DNA of 64,000 nt from Hyaloscypha bicolor E (taxonomy: Eukaryota > Ascomycota > Leotiomycetes > Helotiales > Hyaloscyphaceae), in the NCBI RefSeq assembly GCF_002865645.1, contig NW_020194685.1, forward strand, positions 1,699,363 through 1,763,362, in the 5' to 3' direction. Position numbers and translations under genes: made by a program. This document shows positions 28,701 to 44,200 of the stretch, piece by piece (positions within the stretch are counted from its first letter, which is position 1; every line of letters begins with the position of its first letter). The notes under the pieces are model-generated. The model saw only the letters and a list, made by a program, of their open reading frames with translations. It was not told the DNA's origin and searched no databases.

Positions 28701-31700
28701 ATATATATTTTATTAATAGTTTTAAACTCTAGCTTAAAAGCTCGGGCTTTTAGTTTTCTAGATTTACTAGATAACTATATAGAAGAGGGAAAAGACTTTT
28801 ATTAAGTACTAAAAAATTTGAGAATATCTAAGAACTATTAGATATACTTAGTAGTTATAACCTATATTAAGGGCTAGTTTACTAAAAACATATAACCGGA
28901 AGCTAGTAAATAGGGCCTAGTTAGGGTTATCTTTAAAGAATTCTCGAGAGATATATAAAAGTAAATATAGTTTAAGATATAACTAGAGGTTATTTCTATA
29001 TCTATAATAACTTTAACTAATTCTTAGATTACCTTAATTAAGACTTTTATTATTAATTCTTTATTTTACCTAAATAGATTATTAGTAAAGTTTTATTTAT
29101 ATTTTATTAGATATATATTAACTAGATATCTTTAGGTTTAGTATCTTCGGATATTCTTAGCGGCTTTAACTATATTTTAATAGCTATTAAAATAAGTTAT
29201 TCTATATTATTAATAGCTTTTTTTTAGTAATTTCCTATATTCTAAAAAAAAATAAGAAAATTTTTACTAGGCTAAATTTTAGCTCTAGTATCTTATTAGT
29301 AAACTCTTTTAATAATTACTTAACTCTTTTAGCCTCTTTATTCTAATTTACTATAGCTTTATAGACCTTTATATTATCTCTTAATTAAGTATTCTCTTAT
29401 ATAGACTTAAAAATAAAATAAAATAAATTAGTTATTATTTTATTATTAGTAAGCCTAAGCTTAATTATTTTATTTATATAGCTAGATTATATAAGTACTT
29501 TATTAAGATATATAATATAATTAGTAGTTATAATTAGAATTTGGCCTTTTTATAATTCTATATTATTAATAATATTTAAGAAAGTAAATAAAAATACTTT
29601 TCTAGAAATAGATTTACTTTATTAAAAAAGAGAGCTAGTTATAATCTAGTAAAAGCTTTTGGTTTTAGTATCTTAATTAGAACTAATAGTATTAATATCT
29701 TCTAAAAGAAAAATATAGTAATTTAAAAGTTTAGTAAATAGACTCTTTAGGCTAGCTTTATTAATATTAGAAAGGCTAAGAATATAGATATTTAAACTAA
29801 AAACTTCTGTAATTATATAAGAAAGAAACGATTTTCTAGTTTTAGAAAGTTTATATAATAAGTAATTCTATTAGTAAGAAGTATTATAATCGAAATACTA
29901 TTATTGAAATATTAGAATAAGAAAGTTCTTAATATCTTCTAGTAATTCTTTTTTTTTATTTTTATTAAGAATAATAATCGAGATATATCTTATTTTCGAT
30001 ATTATAAATCTTATTTAAATATTATCTTAGTACTTATAAATACAGGTTTTATCCTAAATAAGCTTTAAATACTTAATATAATATTTATTAAATAGTTTTT
30101 TAAGAATTTATAAAGATTTACTAAAGTAGAAAATAGAAATATCTTTTTAATTATAGAATTCTCTAGCTAAAAAATAATACCGGAATATAAGCTAATAGCC
30201 CTTATATTATATAAAAAAGCATCTATTCTAAGATATATAATATAGAATCTTTTTATTTATATCTCTATTATTTAAATAATTATTTCTCGACCGGTTTAAT
30301 AATAAGGCCAAGTTAGTAGTAATAAAATAAAAAAAAGTATTCTAGGTAAAGTTCTAAGAAAATATCCATAATATAAGTATATTATATATATTTTTATAAT
30401 ATTAAAAATAAATAATTAAAGTTACTAATTATTAGAAAATAGGTTTATTTAAATAAAAAAGAATTTATATTATAATAGGTCTCTAGTAATTCCTATATAT
30501 ATTTATAAATATATTTATAAGCGAATATAAATAACCTAAAGAAATAGAATAAAGGAATATAGACTCTTAAATTAATTTTGAGATATTATTAGGTAATAGT
30601 AAATATATAAATAAACCCTGGAAATAAGAAGTTCGGAATTAAGACTTAAATATCTAAAATAATTTAGATTAGTAAAGAACTATTCTTAATATATTCTATT
30701 ATTATTTTATTTTATAAGTAATAATAGGCTATTTTCAGATAAATAATAGACGTTTCTATATATAATAGTAAGATATAAAGAAAGTAAAAAAGTTTAGGAA
30801 AATATTTAAAAAGTTAAATATTAGAAAATACTAAATATAATAATTAAAACTTTAAAAAGAATTTTTATTTATATATATTTATTAGTTTTTATATTATTAT
30901 TTATAATAAAGGTTTATTCTTATATAACTAATATAGAATAGTTAATTAAAGAAGCTAATTCTATTATTTTTTAGATAAACTTATAGCTTATAATTATAGT
31001 ATAATATATTAGTTCCCGAATAATTAAGATATCTTTATTAATTTATTATAGAATAATAGGGGAAATAAGATATTAATATAAAGTATTAATAGTATTCGGA
31101 CTATAGGTATTATAATAAAAAGATATTTTAATTCTTTAGAAGTATTTTTATTTAATATATTTCTGATTCTTAAGATTTCCCCTAAATAAGTTAAGATAAT
31201 ACTATAGAGGAATTATAGTTTAGGATTATTATAATAGCTTATAGGTTTATTATATAAAGAGATAATATATATTATATTTGAGTTTATTAAGAAATATAAA
31301 TTCTAGTAGTATTTATATAATTAATAAATTAGAGTTATTATTTCTATTAGATTACCTAAAGAATTACCTAAGGAATTACCTAAGGAATTATCTAGGGAAC
31401 GGTTTTTAATTAAACCTTATCTTTTATTAAGTTTGTAATTATATAATAATAAGGGCTTTAGCTTATAATTTATTAGCCTAGCTTATAAATTAATAGTATT
31501 CGAATAAAATTTATCTAGTTAGCTAATTCTTCTATATATAATATTTATAAGATATAAATACTACTAGATAATTTATACTATTATATTTTATAGACTATCT
31601 AATTCTAGCTATATTAATATATAATTATACTAGTTAGATTACTTACTAATAATAGAAGCTAAGATAGAGCTATAAGGCTTATACTTTTATATTAGTTTAT

Positions 31701-34700
31701 AAAATATAATATATAGCTTTTAATTATAATTAATATAAATATAACTAATTATTTATTTTAATAGAATTATTTTTATTACTTATAAGTATTTACCTTAAAA
31801 AATTATATTAAAAAATATCTTAAATCTAATAGAGTTTATATATAATTATATTATTACTTTATCTAAATTTATTTTATATAGGAACTTATTAATAATTTTC
31901 TTAACTAGCTTTAATAAATACTACTTTTAAACTATTAATAACTTCGAGAAACCGAGGGTTTAACTACTTCTAATAGAGAAAATAAAGTTAATTTTAAATT
32001 AAAATATTTATAATTCAATTATATAAAATAGAGATATAATAAAAAGAGCTATTTACTCTAGTATTATAAAATATATAAGTTCCTTAATAAGTAAGCTTTT
32101 AGCTTTCTAAAGTATATAAAATAGCTAATAAATTAGATATAATTTATAATATTAAATACAAATATAATAAAACATTTAATTATATTAATTAGTTTAAGAA
32201 ATACTTTTAGGATTATATAATATAATAAGATAGAAATATTACTAGTTATATATAAAAGTATATAAAGGTATTAGATCTAAAATAGTATTTATATTTAAAT
32301 ACTATATAATAACTAGAGGAGTTTATTAAGTCTTTTAGAAGAATTAGATTATAAGAATATAATATTAAAATATAATAGAAGCCAGAATATAATTAAGTAA
32401 ATATAGTAATAGAATTATTATCTAGTAAAGAAGCCTCTAATATAAAATATAAGAAACCTATATTAAGAAAAGATATTTTGTTCTTATTTCTCTTTTTCTT
32501 TATTATATTACTAATAAGTATAAAAGTAAGCTAATTCAGAGATATAGAAAGATATTATTTAGATTAAGAAAAATTCTTTATAGAAAACTTTATTTCTTTT
32601 TAGAATAATACTAATAGTATTATTTAGTAAAAGTTATTAGATAATAACTTTATTTTAAGTTATAAGTTAAGTTTCCCGGGCTACTAAATCTTATTAATAT
32701 TTTATAAATAAGTAATATTAAGCTCTAGACAAATACTAATAATATAGTAAATATATAAGTAAATTTATATATTACTAGAAATAAGCCTATAATAATTTAG
32801 GCTTTTAGAAATTTAATTTTTTATTTATATTCTAATAAATTAATATTATTAGTAGGAAATTATATTAGTATTAATTCTCTAAATTCTAGAAGTAATTATA
32901 TATAGCTATCTCGAACTAATAATATAAATAACTAATTATATTACTATACTAGAAACTAGAATAGTTTTAATACCTATAATTTTAGTATAAATTAGAATTA
33001 ATAGAATAACTTTATATTAATATTTAATTTTAAGCTTTATAACTAGAATATATTTAATACTATAAGCGGGAAAAATAAAGAGAAGTAAAACTACTTATTT
33101 AGTAATTAGAACTCTTTTAATACTATTTTTAAATTTAATAATATTCTAGCTAGTAATATTTAAAGGCTATTATAATAAAAATAGAGAAATTAGATATATT
33201 CTTTAGTAATATTCCAAAATTTATAAGATATCTTAATTTAGCTTATTAAGGAACTAATTTCAAATAAAACTATAAAACCTATATATATTATTTACCTAAT
33301 ACTATATAATTAAATATTACTTTATTTTACTAAATATACTAAATCCCTATTTTATTATCTAAATATAAAAGAAGAATTCTAGCTTTACTAATACCTTTAA
33401 TTATAGAATTTTCTTATATTATATTTATATTAAAAACTATTATAGAACCTTTACTAGAAAAGATTATAAATAATAGGTCTAATATACTTAAATTAGATTT
33501 AGTTAACTTATAAAAGCCTTTATAAATAAAAGAAAATTCAGGCCTATTTCTTATTATAATTACTACTATATACTTTCTTTTATTATATTTAGGCCTATAA
33601 ATTCCAGAGGCTATTAGATATTTATAAAAGTAAATAAATTAGTAATTTAGATATATTTTTATATATAAAACCTTAATATTCGGTTTAAATCTCTATTATT
33701 TTATTAGAATAGTATAAATCTCTTTAATCTTTTTTATTTATAGCTTTGAAATTACTTATAATAGTATTATATTTACTACTTTATTTAAGCTTAATCTACT
33801 AGCAATATTATTACTTAATCTGGACTAATTTTACTAGAATTTAAACTCTTTTAATTATTTCTGAATTAATTATTTCTATTATAATAATACTAAAATTAGA
33901 GATTTCATTATTAATAGCCTACTTACTACTAGATATAATATATAGATATTTAAGGAAGTTATAGCTATTAGTAAGTTATTAGTAGACCGGCTATATTTAA
34001 AGAAAAGAAAATAAATTATTCTACTAAACTATAACTATTAATATAAATAAGTCTATATATATAATATATAGATTATATACTTATATAATATATTATTATT
34101 ATTATTATTATTATTTGATTTTTTTTTTCTTAATATTTTATTTATAAGATTTAAATAATAAATTTCTTTTAGCTTTTTAGGAAAGTATTTTCTTTTAGAG
34201 AAATAAGCTTCTTAATTATTTTTATATTAATTTCTCTCTAAAAATATCTCGAAAATATATTAATTCTTATATTTCTATTTTTTTAGGTCTTTTCCTTAAG
34301 CTTTTTCTTTAACTTTTCCTTTAGTTATTTCTTTAACTTTTATATAAATTATCTCTTATATTATATATAGAAGCTATTATATAGGTAATAATATCTACTA
34401 GTTATTATAGAAGTATCTTTCCTATAGATTTCCTCTTAGAATTTCTCTCGGGCTCATTTATATATTAGCCTAATAGCTAGCTATTTACTATAATCTTCGA
34501 GTTTCTTACTAATATATTTATCTGAATTATAAGCTAATAGGTAATTCTAACTAATCTTATTCCCCTAATAATAGATTAGACGAATAATATAATTAAATAA
34601 TAATACCGGCAATTTTTTTATATTAAGTATTTAAGGAGATTCTATATATAATAATATCTTTTTTTACTAAAAATTTATATTACTAATTTCTTTTAATTAT

Positions 34701-34783
34701 TTTATTTTTAGCCTTTTATTCTCAAAACTAGAATCTGCTTTAGCGGAATTTGTTATTAGCTTCTATCTAGCCTATTAGATACT
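22726..34783. other. AT-rich RIP-degraded transposon DNA, unclassified
   Basis: Twelve kilobases of very AT-rich DNA with stops in all frames and no recognisable gene. A tandem duplication of a 30-bp unit (TTCTAGCTTTTTTAATATTT...) sits at about 23740-23803, and an ATT run at about 34090-34115. At about 24815-24850 there is a copy of the self-complementary motif found in the terminal part of the 4.5-kb element. The content is most likely several older transposons mutated beyond recognition by eye. Confidence 0.5.
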
Positions 34784-35077
34784 ATAAAAGAGAAACTATA
34801 ATAAGACAAAAACCCATATAAAGTATACTAGAGTACAAAACGTGACTTAATAGTAAAATAATAAATTAAAAGTATAAATAGTAAAGCATAAATAGTATAT
34901 AGTATATAAAAGCTTAATTAATTAAATACTTATAAGGAATTATTCTCTAGGATTATAGAAAAACTAGCTTTCTTATATAATTTCTGCAAGTTACATATAA
35001 AAGGCCGCGGCCTTTATCATATAACTAAAACCTTAAAACTACTAAAATAGTATAATTTTTAGAGAGTACGGCCTGTC
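34784..35077 (-). mobile_element. Terminal 290-bp fragment of the 4.5-kb element
   Basis: Matches 10153-10440 in the same orientation and 4760-5053 as reverse complement. Only the 3'-terminal part of the element is present, as in a 5'-truncated insertion. It keeps more G+C (for example GGCCGCGGCC in the central palindrome and a TGCAAGTTACAT stretch) than the two long copies. Confidence 0.75.
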
Positions 35078-38000
35078 GTATTATAATACTAATTTTAGTT
35101 AGGTTTAGGTAACTAAAATTAGCTACTAATTACTATAACTTTATAACTTTATTACTTAATTATACAAATATTCTTTTATTAAAAGAGGCTTAGATATACT
35201 TTATATACTAAATATAGCTCTATTATTATTATTATTATTAAATCTCTTATTATAGAATTAATATTTTTACTAAAGTTATTTTAAGACTAAATTATTTTAC
35301 TTTCTCTTATAATACTATAATAGCCTATATATAATTCTAAATTTAGTCTTCTTTAATCTTTTATAACCTTAACTAACTTTTTTATAATTCTATAACTTTA
35401 ATATTATATTTTTTAATATAAAAGCTTACTATTATCTTTTATATTTTAGTAATACTAATAAGAACTCTTAGTTATATAATTTATTATTCTTAGTAATTCG
35501 AGAGTTACTAAATATTCTAAGCTATTTTAAAGAATAGATTAATCTAATTATTTTAAATATATATAATAGTATTATAGTAATAATTAAATATATATTCTTA
35601 AGTCTAAAGATTTAAGATATCTAAAATATCTTATAAGCTCTAGTTATTTCATTTTATATAATATAAGATATATTAAAAATATCTAAAAATAGCTAGTAGT
35701 TTTTTATATATATATATTTTTTTATATATATAAAAATTATTACTTATAAATTCGGGTTCGAGGCTTTAAAAACCCCTAGTATTTACTACTTTAGGCTATA
35801 GGCCCTTTATATAAGGCTTCGTATAATTTCATTTATTATCTTATAATTTCAGCTCTTACTTTTATAAAAAGAGAAGAAATAAGTTCTATTATAAGTAAAA
35901 AAATAGTAAATATCTAATTATATTATTTTTATTTATTTTTCTTTTTACTTAAACTATTATCTAATTTAGTCTAAGATTCCTATAGATCTAATTATTTTTC
36001 TATTTTTAGCTAATTTATTTTTAGTAAATAGTTACTTTTATATATAAAGAGATTAAGGAAATAAAGCTAGTTATAAAGAAAAACCTATAAAATATTAAGC
36101 TTAATTTACCTATTAGTACTATTTAAATATAGTATTATATAATACTAACTTAGTTTCCTTAAAAGAAGTACTATTTAGTATATAAGAAGTTAAGACTCTC
36201 TATTATATAACTATTCTATAAAAGTAATATAATAAAGCAGAATTTAATAATTAAATATATTATTAATATAGGATATAAGAATACTAAATCCGATATTAAC
36301 TTAAATAACTATTTATTTAGTTAGCCTTTGCTAGTAATATTTTCTTATACTAGAATATAATAATTTAATTTATATTTTTAAAATAATATTATATATATAT
36401 TAGAATATATTTCCCTAATATATTATAAACTAGAAGAGATAATAATATTATAAAAGTAAAAAGTCTTAGAATAGTTATAACCTTTAATTTATTTAAATAC
36501 TTATTACAAGTTTTAAAGTTTATATTTACTTTTTAAGATATTTTTTATTTATAAATAACTAATAATAAAAATTAAATTTATTAATTTCTAATACTTTTAA
36601 TATTTCGATTATAAACTTATAAGATATACTTTAAGAATAACTTCGATTTTCTTTATTTATAAATTTAATATTTAAAATATTTTAAAAACTAGTAACTAAT
36701 TAGTAATTTATATAAAAGAGGTATTATATATATAATAACTATTATCTAATAAACTTAGTATTTATATCTAATATAAGATATTATTATAAAGTATTAGGAA
36801 AATATTATTAATTCTTATTATTATTTATATAAAATTTAGTAAATTAATAAGCTAATAGAATAAAATAGTTATTATAATTATTTAGCTCAAATACTATTAA
36901 GTTTATTAGGAAGTAATAATTAAATATTTAGGAAAATAGTATAGTAAAGAAATATAAAAAAAAGATAAATTTATAATTTCTTATAATAAAAAAGTTCTAT
37001 TTCTATATAAAAGCTATATTATTTTATAAAATATCTTAATTTATATTTATTAACTAAAACCTAAAAGTTTATTACTATAGAACTTATATAATAAATATAT
37101 ATTTTAAAAAAATATTAGTCTTTTATTATATTAGATTTAGATATATTTACTAGAAGAAAATTACTCTTATTATACTAGCTTTTTTAAATATTTATTTAAT
37201 CTAGAAAAGGCAAGCTATATAAGGTATTTAATAATCTCTATATCTCTATTTATATATTTACTTTTAGTTTTATATATGAATTAAAAAATAGAGTAATTTT
37301 TAAAGCTAGGCTATTAGTTATAATATTATATATTATAAGCTCAGGTTATCTCTTACTATTTATAGATATATTATAATTAAAAATAATATTTACTTAATTT
37401 TACCTCTTTTTATCTCAGATCTTTATAATTAAACGGCGAATATTTATTATATCTATAATCTATAGTTCTTTATAGACTTTTTTAATTAACTTTATATTAG
37501 GCTAGTTAAAAGAAAAATGAATCTTTATAAATTAGTCTAGATAAATATAGAAAAGAACTTATATTAGAGATTTAATTAAAAGTAGATTTATAATTAAAAG
37601 AATATTATAGAAACTTTATAAGTTAGTATTAGTTATAATATCTGAGTTTTAAATTAGTAATTACTATAGTTCTATTTATAAATATAATAACTAATCTAGT
37701 TATATTACTATATATATAATACTAGAGCTTTAAATTATACTAATAGCCTAGCTAAAAGTATATTTCTTTTAGGCTATTAAAAAAGAAATATATAGGGGAA
37801 ATATACTATAAATAAGAGAAAGAAATTATAAAAATAACTTAGAAAATAGGTGCTCTAAATTTAGAGCTAGTAGTAAGGCTATAAATATAAGAAATAAGAA
37901 AGAATAAGAAAATATATTTCGTAATTTACAAATATAGTAGTAATTAGGTTTATATAGCTATATATACTTTATAAGCTTATAATTAGATTATTTGGCTAAT

Positions 38001-38174
38001 CTTATATAATTATATATTTAAATTATTTATTCTTAAAACCTATATAATCTTAAGATCTATATAGTTTTAAAAGCCTTATTCTAAGAATATAGTAGTTTTA
38101 AAAGAAAGTTCTTGAGACTATATAAGTCTTAAGATTATATAAGTCTTAAGAATAGATAAGTTTTAACTGAATTT
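35078..38174. other. AT-rich RIP-degraded DNA with a 12-bp-stem hairpin
   Basis: No gene seen. A perfect inverted repeat (TAATTTTAGTTA, loop GGTTTAGG, TAACTAAAATTA) lies at 35090-35121. The right arm plus following bases (CTAAAATTAGCTACTAATTA) recurs at about 40893. Confidence 0.5.
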
Positions 38175-38253
38175 CTTAATTTATAAAACCCTTAATTTAT
38201 AAAACCCTTAATTTATAAAACCCTTGATTTATAAAACCCTTAATTATAATTAC
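38175..38253. repeat. 16-bp tandem repeat, four full copies
   Basis: The unit CTTAATTTATAAAACC repeats at 38175, 38191, 38207 and 38223 (the last with one A-to-G change), followed by a partial copy. The copies are nearly identical although the surroundings are heavily mutated. Confidence 0.85.
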
Positions 38254-41200
38254 ATTAATTATAATTATTTTAGCTTTAATTACTTTATCTATAATCTCGA
38301 TTTTATATATTAAAAGTATTATATAATAATAACTATTTATTATATTATATTATATAAGATTAAGGAAAAAAACAGGCTTTTCTTTTATTATATATTATAA
38401 AAAGGATATATTGCCTTTAATATAGCTTATTAGATAAGAATTACTAGAAACGGGCCTATAAGATTCTAATATTATAATTGCCTATATTATAGCTTTACTA
38501 AGTCTTTTTAAACTATTTTAGATCTAATAATTAGTAACTATTATATAAGTAAGTTTCTTATAACCTTTATAAATTATTAGGGTTCTAAAAGTATAGCTAT
38601 ATTTAGAAAAGAATATTTAAGAATTTATATAACTATAAGTTAAACTTTTTAGATTAGATTAATAATCTTTCTATTATATTTAGGATTCTTTTTAATAATT
38701 CTTACTTATTTTTTTAATACTATTCTCCCGAATTAAAGAACTAAAAAGACTAGTAGAAAAGAATATCTTTATAGGTATATATTTTCTTTTAATATATATA
38801 TATTTTTTATATATAATAAACCTACTAAAATAATAGAATACTAAATTAGATAAATATAGAATAAGTAAAGTATTAAAACCGACTTAATAAATAACTTGAC
38901 TTTTAAGGTAAATAGATCTATAACTAATTCTTACTAAAAATAATAATTATAAAGAATAGAAAATATAAAATAAAGAAATAATTATAAGCTTTTATTCTAG
39001 ATATTTTATAAATACTCTAGTTTCCTTTATAGATTACTTTAGAAATAAATAGAAATATAAGATAATTTACTTTTTTAAAATATTAATAGTTATATAATTA
39101 GATATAATATAAGTTATTAAGACTTTATAAATACTATAATATAAGCTTCTAAGTTATATTTATTACTTGTAATATATATTTTTAAAGGCTATTATCTTTA
39201 AATTAATACCCTATTATCTCTATTATAAAAGTTTTATTTACTATTTTTCTATTTTTTTTTCTAAGATAATTTTCTTTTTTTAGTATATTTAGAAATATAT
39301 TTCTTAATATCTTCTAGTAATAAATTCTTTAGGAGAAAATAAATAGTTTACTAAATAAGTATTAGTACTAGTTATATATTTCAAATAAGTAATTACTTTA
39401 CTTATTATCTTTATTATAAATAGTAGCTATAATATATAATTTCTAGATCTATATATAATATATTAATTATATTTAGAAATAGTTAAAGTTATATTAATAC
39501 TATTAAATTTCTTTACTTTATAAGCTTTTATAATTAAAGTATTTATTCTTCTATTTATTTTCTTATTTTTTCTCTTTCTTCTTTTCTCCTTATTAATTCG
39601 TTTAATATTTATAATATTTATTAATACTAATAAGTAATCTATCTAGATTACTTTTAATATACTTCGAGAATTAGGCTTTAGATATTTAAGACTTATTTAT
39701 TATTCTAGGCTATATTTTATTAATAGCTCTCTATTCTAATAGTTATTTTTAAGAACTTTTATATAATAGCTAATAGAGATATAAGAACCGATTTTAAGCC
39801 TATAGTTATATAGTAAGGGGCTTAAATTAATTCCCTCTAAATTCAAGTAATAAGGAGCTATATTTGAACTTTTAATCTTCTAAAATATTAGCTAAGAGAG
39901 GCTTATTTAGGTAATAGAAGGCCTGAATTAGCTCCTTAAATCCAAGTATTAGAGAGCCAGATTTAGATTCTTTTAGATTTAAAAATATTTTATTTTATAT
40001 ATCCTATAATAATACTATTTATTCTTATAATATATAATTCTATTTAGTTCTTATTCTTTTCTTAAAATTAGTAGGGGTTTATAATTTCTGGAATTATTAA
40101 ACCTATACTAGCTCTTAATTAATATTTACTTTTATATTTTAAAATAAAGATTAAAAGAGTTAAGCTATTAGTATAAGACTTTACTATAAGAATACTATAG
40201 CTAGAATTTATTCTAGCTAAACTTTTATTATTTCTTATAAAATACAGGTAATTATCTGGGAAAGCTATTAATAATATAAGGTAAAGATAATATAGATTAG
40301 AAAGAAAAACAAGAAAATAAAGAATAAAGTTTAAGGTTCTTGGCTTATAGTTATAACTAGCTCTATTAAATTAATATAATATATTTATTATTTCTTTTTC
40401 TTTAGAAAAATATTATTTTCTAAAAATATTACAAATAATATAAACTAAATTTTTAGAAAATACTTTAAAAGTATCTTAAAAGCCTCTTAAGAAATAAGAT
40501 ATTTATAAATATATTATAATATATAAGTTATTTTTATATATTACACTTTATATTTCTTTCTAATATTAATCTTATTATCTTCTTTTAAAGATATTTTACT
40601 TAGAGAGAATAAAGTAAATATAAGAATAAATAATATAAATAGTAGCTAAATAAGTAATATAACTAAAAAATTAGAACCTAAATAAGTAGAAGCGGCTAGA
40701 TAATATAAGGGTTCTAATTTAATTCCAATATATAATAACCTTATAATATAGCTTATTTTCTATTTATATATATAATATATCTAAAATTATTCTATATTTA
40801 AGATAATATAAATTCTTTTTATAAAACTTTTTTCTTATTTTTAATTCTTTTTAGTATATTAGTAGCTAGCTTTAGTATAGTTTAAATATAGCTAAAATTA
40901 GCTACTAATTACTATAACTTCCTAGTATAGTAATGCTTTATAATCCCGGAATTTACTTTACTAATAGCTTCTTCTAATAGCTTTTAATTTTATTATAATT
41001 TTTTATTATAATTAAACTAAGAATAATATATTTAAATATTATTAAGAGTCTAGTAAAGGCTAGTATAAGAAATAAGTTAGTAAATTAGAGACAATTCTAT
41101 CTTTTAGTCTCTAATTTTCTATTTATCTAAATATTTCTAGTAACTATTCTATTAAGGTTAATTATTTACTATTAGTTATAAATATATTTCTCGAGTAAAT

Positions 41201-44200
41201 ATTTCGAGTAGCTTTATATTTTTAGGATAACTAGAAGTAATTTTCTAGTTATTATTTGAATTCTTATATTCTAGTTTTATATTTTATATTTTATTATAGA
41301 CTTTTATATTTTTAAGATTAAATAAAATCTGGAATTTCTTTAATTTAAATTCGTTTTTAAATTTAGTAAGTATTTTTTTAACTAATTTACTATAGTCTAC
41401 TACTTTATTTCCTTTTTCTAAGTTCTATAATAAGAGCCTAGTAAGCTAAGAATTAAGAAAGTATTAAATAATAAATAATATTATAAAACTCGATATATAT
41501 TTAGAGATAAATAATAAAAGCAAATTATTTAGAGTTTTTATATTTCTAATTTATAAACTTTTAAGATATGGCTATATATTTTAGTAAAAGCTTTTTTATT
41601 ACTAAATCTTAAATTTATTATTAGAGATATTTTTAATCTTTTATAAAAGATTAAGAGATTATAAATAATATATATAATTCAAAAACTGGCCAAGAACTTA
41701 TTCTAGCTTTAGGACTCTATTATATAATAGATTATAAAATCTAGCTAAACTAATATAAAGATTTCGAACTTAGGTAAATAATATCTTTATCTTATATTTT
41801 CTAGATTTATTACCTTATATAATAAATTTCTATATTTTATTATTATCTCTAATATTATTTCTAATAAGTTTATTAGTTATTTCTGAATTAAAAAATAGAT
41901 TAATTAGTATAGGATCTAAAACTATAATCCGAATTTGTAATAGAAAGTATCTGGATATTATATAAAATATAATAAAGTATTTATTAGTAATTATTATATT
42001 ATTAAGGAAAGAATTTTAATTATATAACGAATTCTATACCTCGACTATTAAATCCCAAGCTATATAAAGATATAAGTCCGATTCAGGAAATAGATATTAT
42101 ATTAATATAATACTAAGTAAATCTATATTTGAAAAAAAAAATAAGAAAGTATAATATAAAAGTATGGAATTATAATATATTTCTAAATTCCGGCTAATTT
42201 TCTCTAGTAAGTCTCTTACTTTCTATTTTATTTTCTTCTTTTTTAATTCTAATAACTATTTATACTACTTAAAGTTAAAGCCCCTAATAAATATTTCTAA
42301 ATATTTAATATATTTAGTAAGCTATAAATAATTACTAACTTTCTTTATATTTATTATATTATCTAAATATAATTAAATTAAGAAAACCCTATTCTAAATA
42401 TAAGTTCTAACTAAAGTATTAAATAAGCCTTAAATACAAATATTTACTTAACCCTAAAATATAAGTTTTAGATTAGCTATATCTTTTATAAATAGAAAGT
42501 TAATAATTCGAGCTTTATATTTATTAAGAAGTTTCGAAAAAGATATATTATAATTATTATATCGAGAAAATAAAAAGATTAATACTATTTTAAAGTAACT
42601 AAATACTAAATAAATATTAGCTTTATAGTAATAATAAAACTACTAGAATATATAAGTTAAATAAATCGAATTTTGGAAAACCTAATTTTTTTAATTCTAA
42701 TATTATATAAGTTTCTATTATTTAATAAGCTATTTATATTAAACTATTATTAGAACTATTATAAAATAATTTAGATTAGCTAAGAAAACCTATTAGTATT
42801 ATAGATTAATTACTAATTATTTCAAAAAATTAGTAATAGAAAAATCGCTTTATTATAACTATAGAAATAAGTCTATATATAGTTTCTTAAGCTAATTTAT
42901 AATAGGTCGAACTTAGTAAACTTATAAATAGATCTCCTTATATCTTTCCTATATTTAATATTATTATAATATAATAGAATAATATAAAAATGCCTTATTA
43001 TAATACTAGATTTTAATAAGACTATATATCTTATAATCTTATTATAATTTTTTGTTATAATTTAACTAAATATAATATATCTAAATATTATTAAGAGTCT
43101 AGTAAAAACTAATATAAGAAATAGTATTAGAATTTAGAAATTTTATTTTAGGAAGTTATTTTATTAAACTATATCTTTTATTAAAAGAATCTTAAAGATT
43201 TAAAAAATAATAAGGCTTTAATATAAGAAATAAATAAATACTAATATAGCTCTAATTATTAGCTAAAACTTTTTGGGTTAGATTAATAATCTCTTAAAAT
43301 AATATATAGAATTCTTTAGAATAATTCTTATTTTTAATAATATTTTATTAAACCCAAAATAGGTAATAATATCTTCTATTATATATATAGAATTCTTAAA
43401 TAGATTTATATCTTATAACTAATAATAGTAATATTATTACTAGCTATAGCTAATAAACTAGGCTATAAATCTTAGAATTAGATAAACTATAAAGAAGAAT
43501 ATATTTATAAATATATATTTGCTTTAATATATATATATTTATAATTAATTTAGCTAAGATATAATAAAATACTAATTCAGGTATATATAAAATAAAAAAG
43601 CCGAAAATAATCTAATTATTAATATAAACGAATCTATAACTAATCTTTAATAAAAAATAATAGATATAAGAAACAGGAAAAATAAAGTATAAAAGAATAT
43701 ATATAAATATATTTATTATAAGTTAGTTAGCTTTCTTTATAAATTGCTTTAAAAGCAGATTAAAATATCTAATAATCTATTTATATAAAATATTAATAAA
43801 TAGTATAATTAGATATAATATAAGTAATTAGATCTAGAGAAATAGTAGATATAAATACTACTTTATACTTATTTAATTTTCCTCTTTTATATTTATTAAT
43901 ATATTATAAATCCGGGCTTGTAATTAAGATTAAAAATTAAATTAGAAAAATAGCTTAATTTTAAAAGTATATATAGTATTCAAGTTCCTAGCCTTTACTA
44001 ATTCTATTTTTATAGGCCTTTCTATAGCTTAAATGAAATCTATTTATTTATATACTAATAAATTCAACTTATATTTAATTTAAGTATTAGAAGAGAAGTA
44101 TAATAATTATAACTAGATATAACTATAATATAAGCTTTATTACTTATAATATATATTTTTCAAAGACTATTATTTTTAAGTAAATATATTATTTCTTCTA

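Noticed and set aside
35102..35109. Telomere-like GGTTTAGG
   Set aside because: Only one short copy, and it is the loop of a hairpin.
38175..38253. CRISPR-like array
   Set aside because: The repeats are contiguous with no spacers, and this is a eukaryotic genome.
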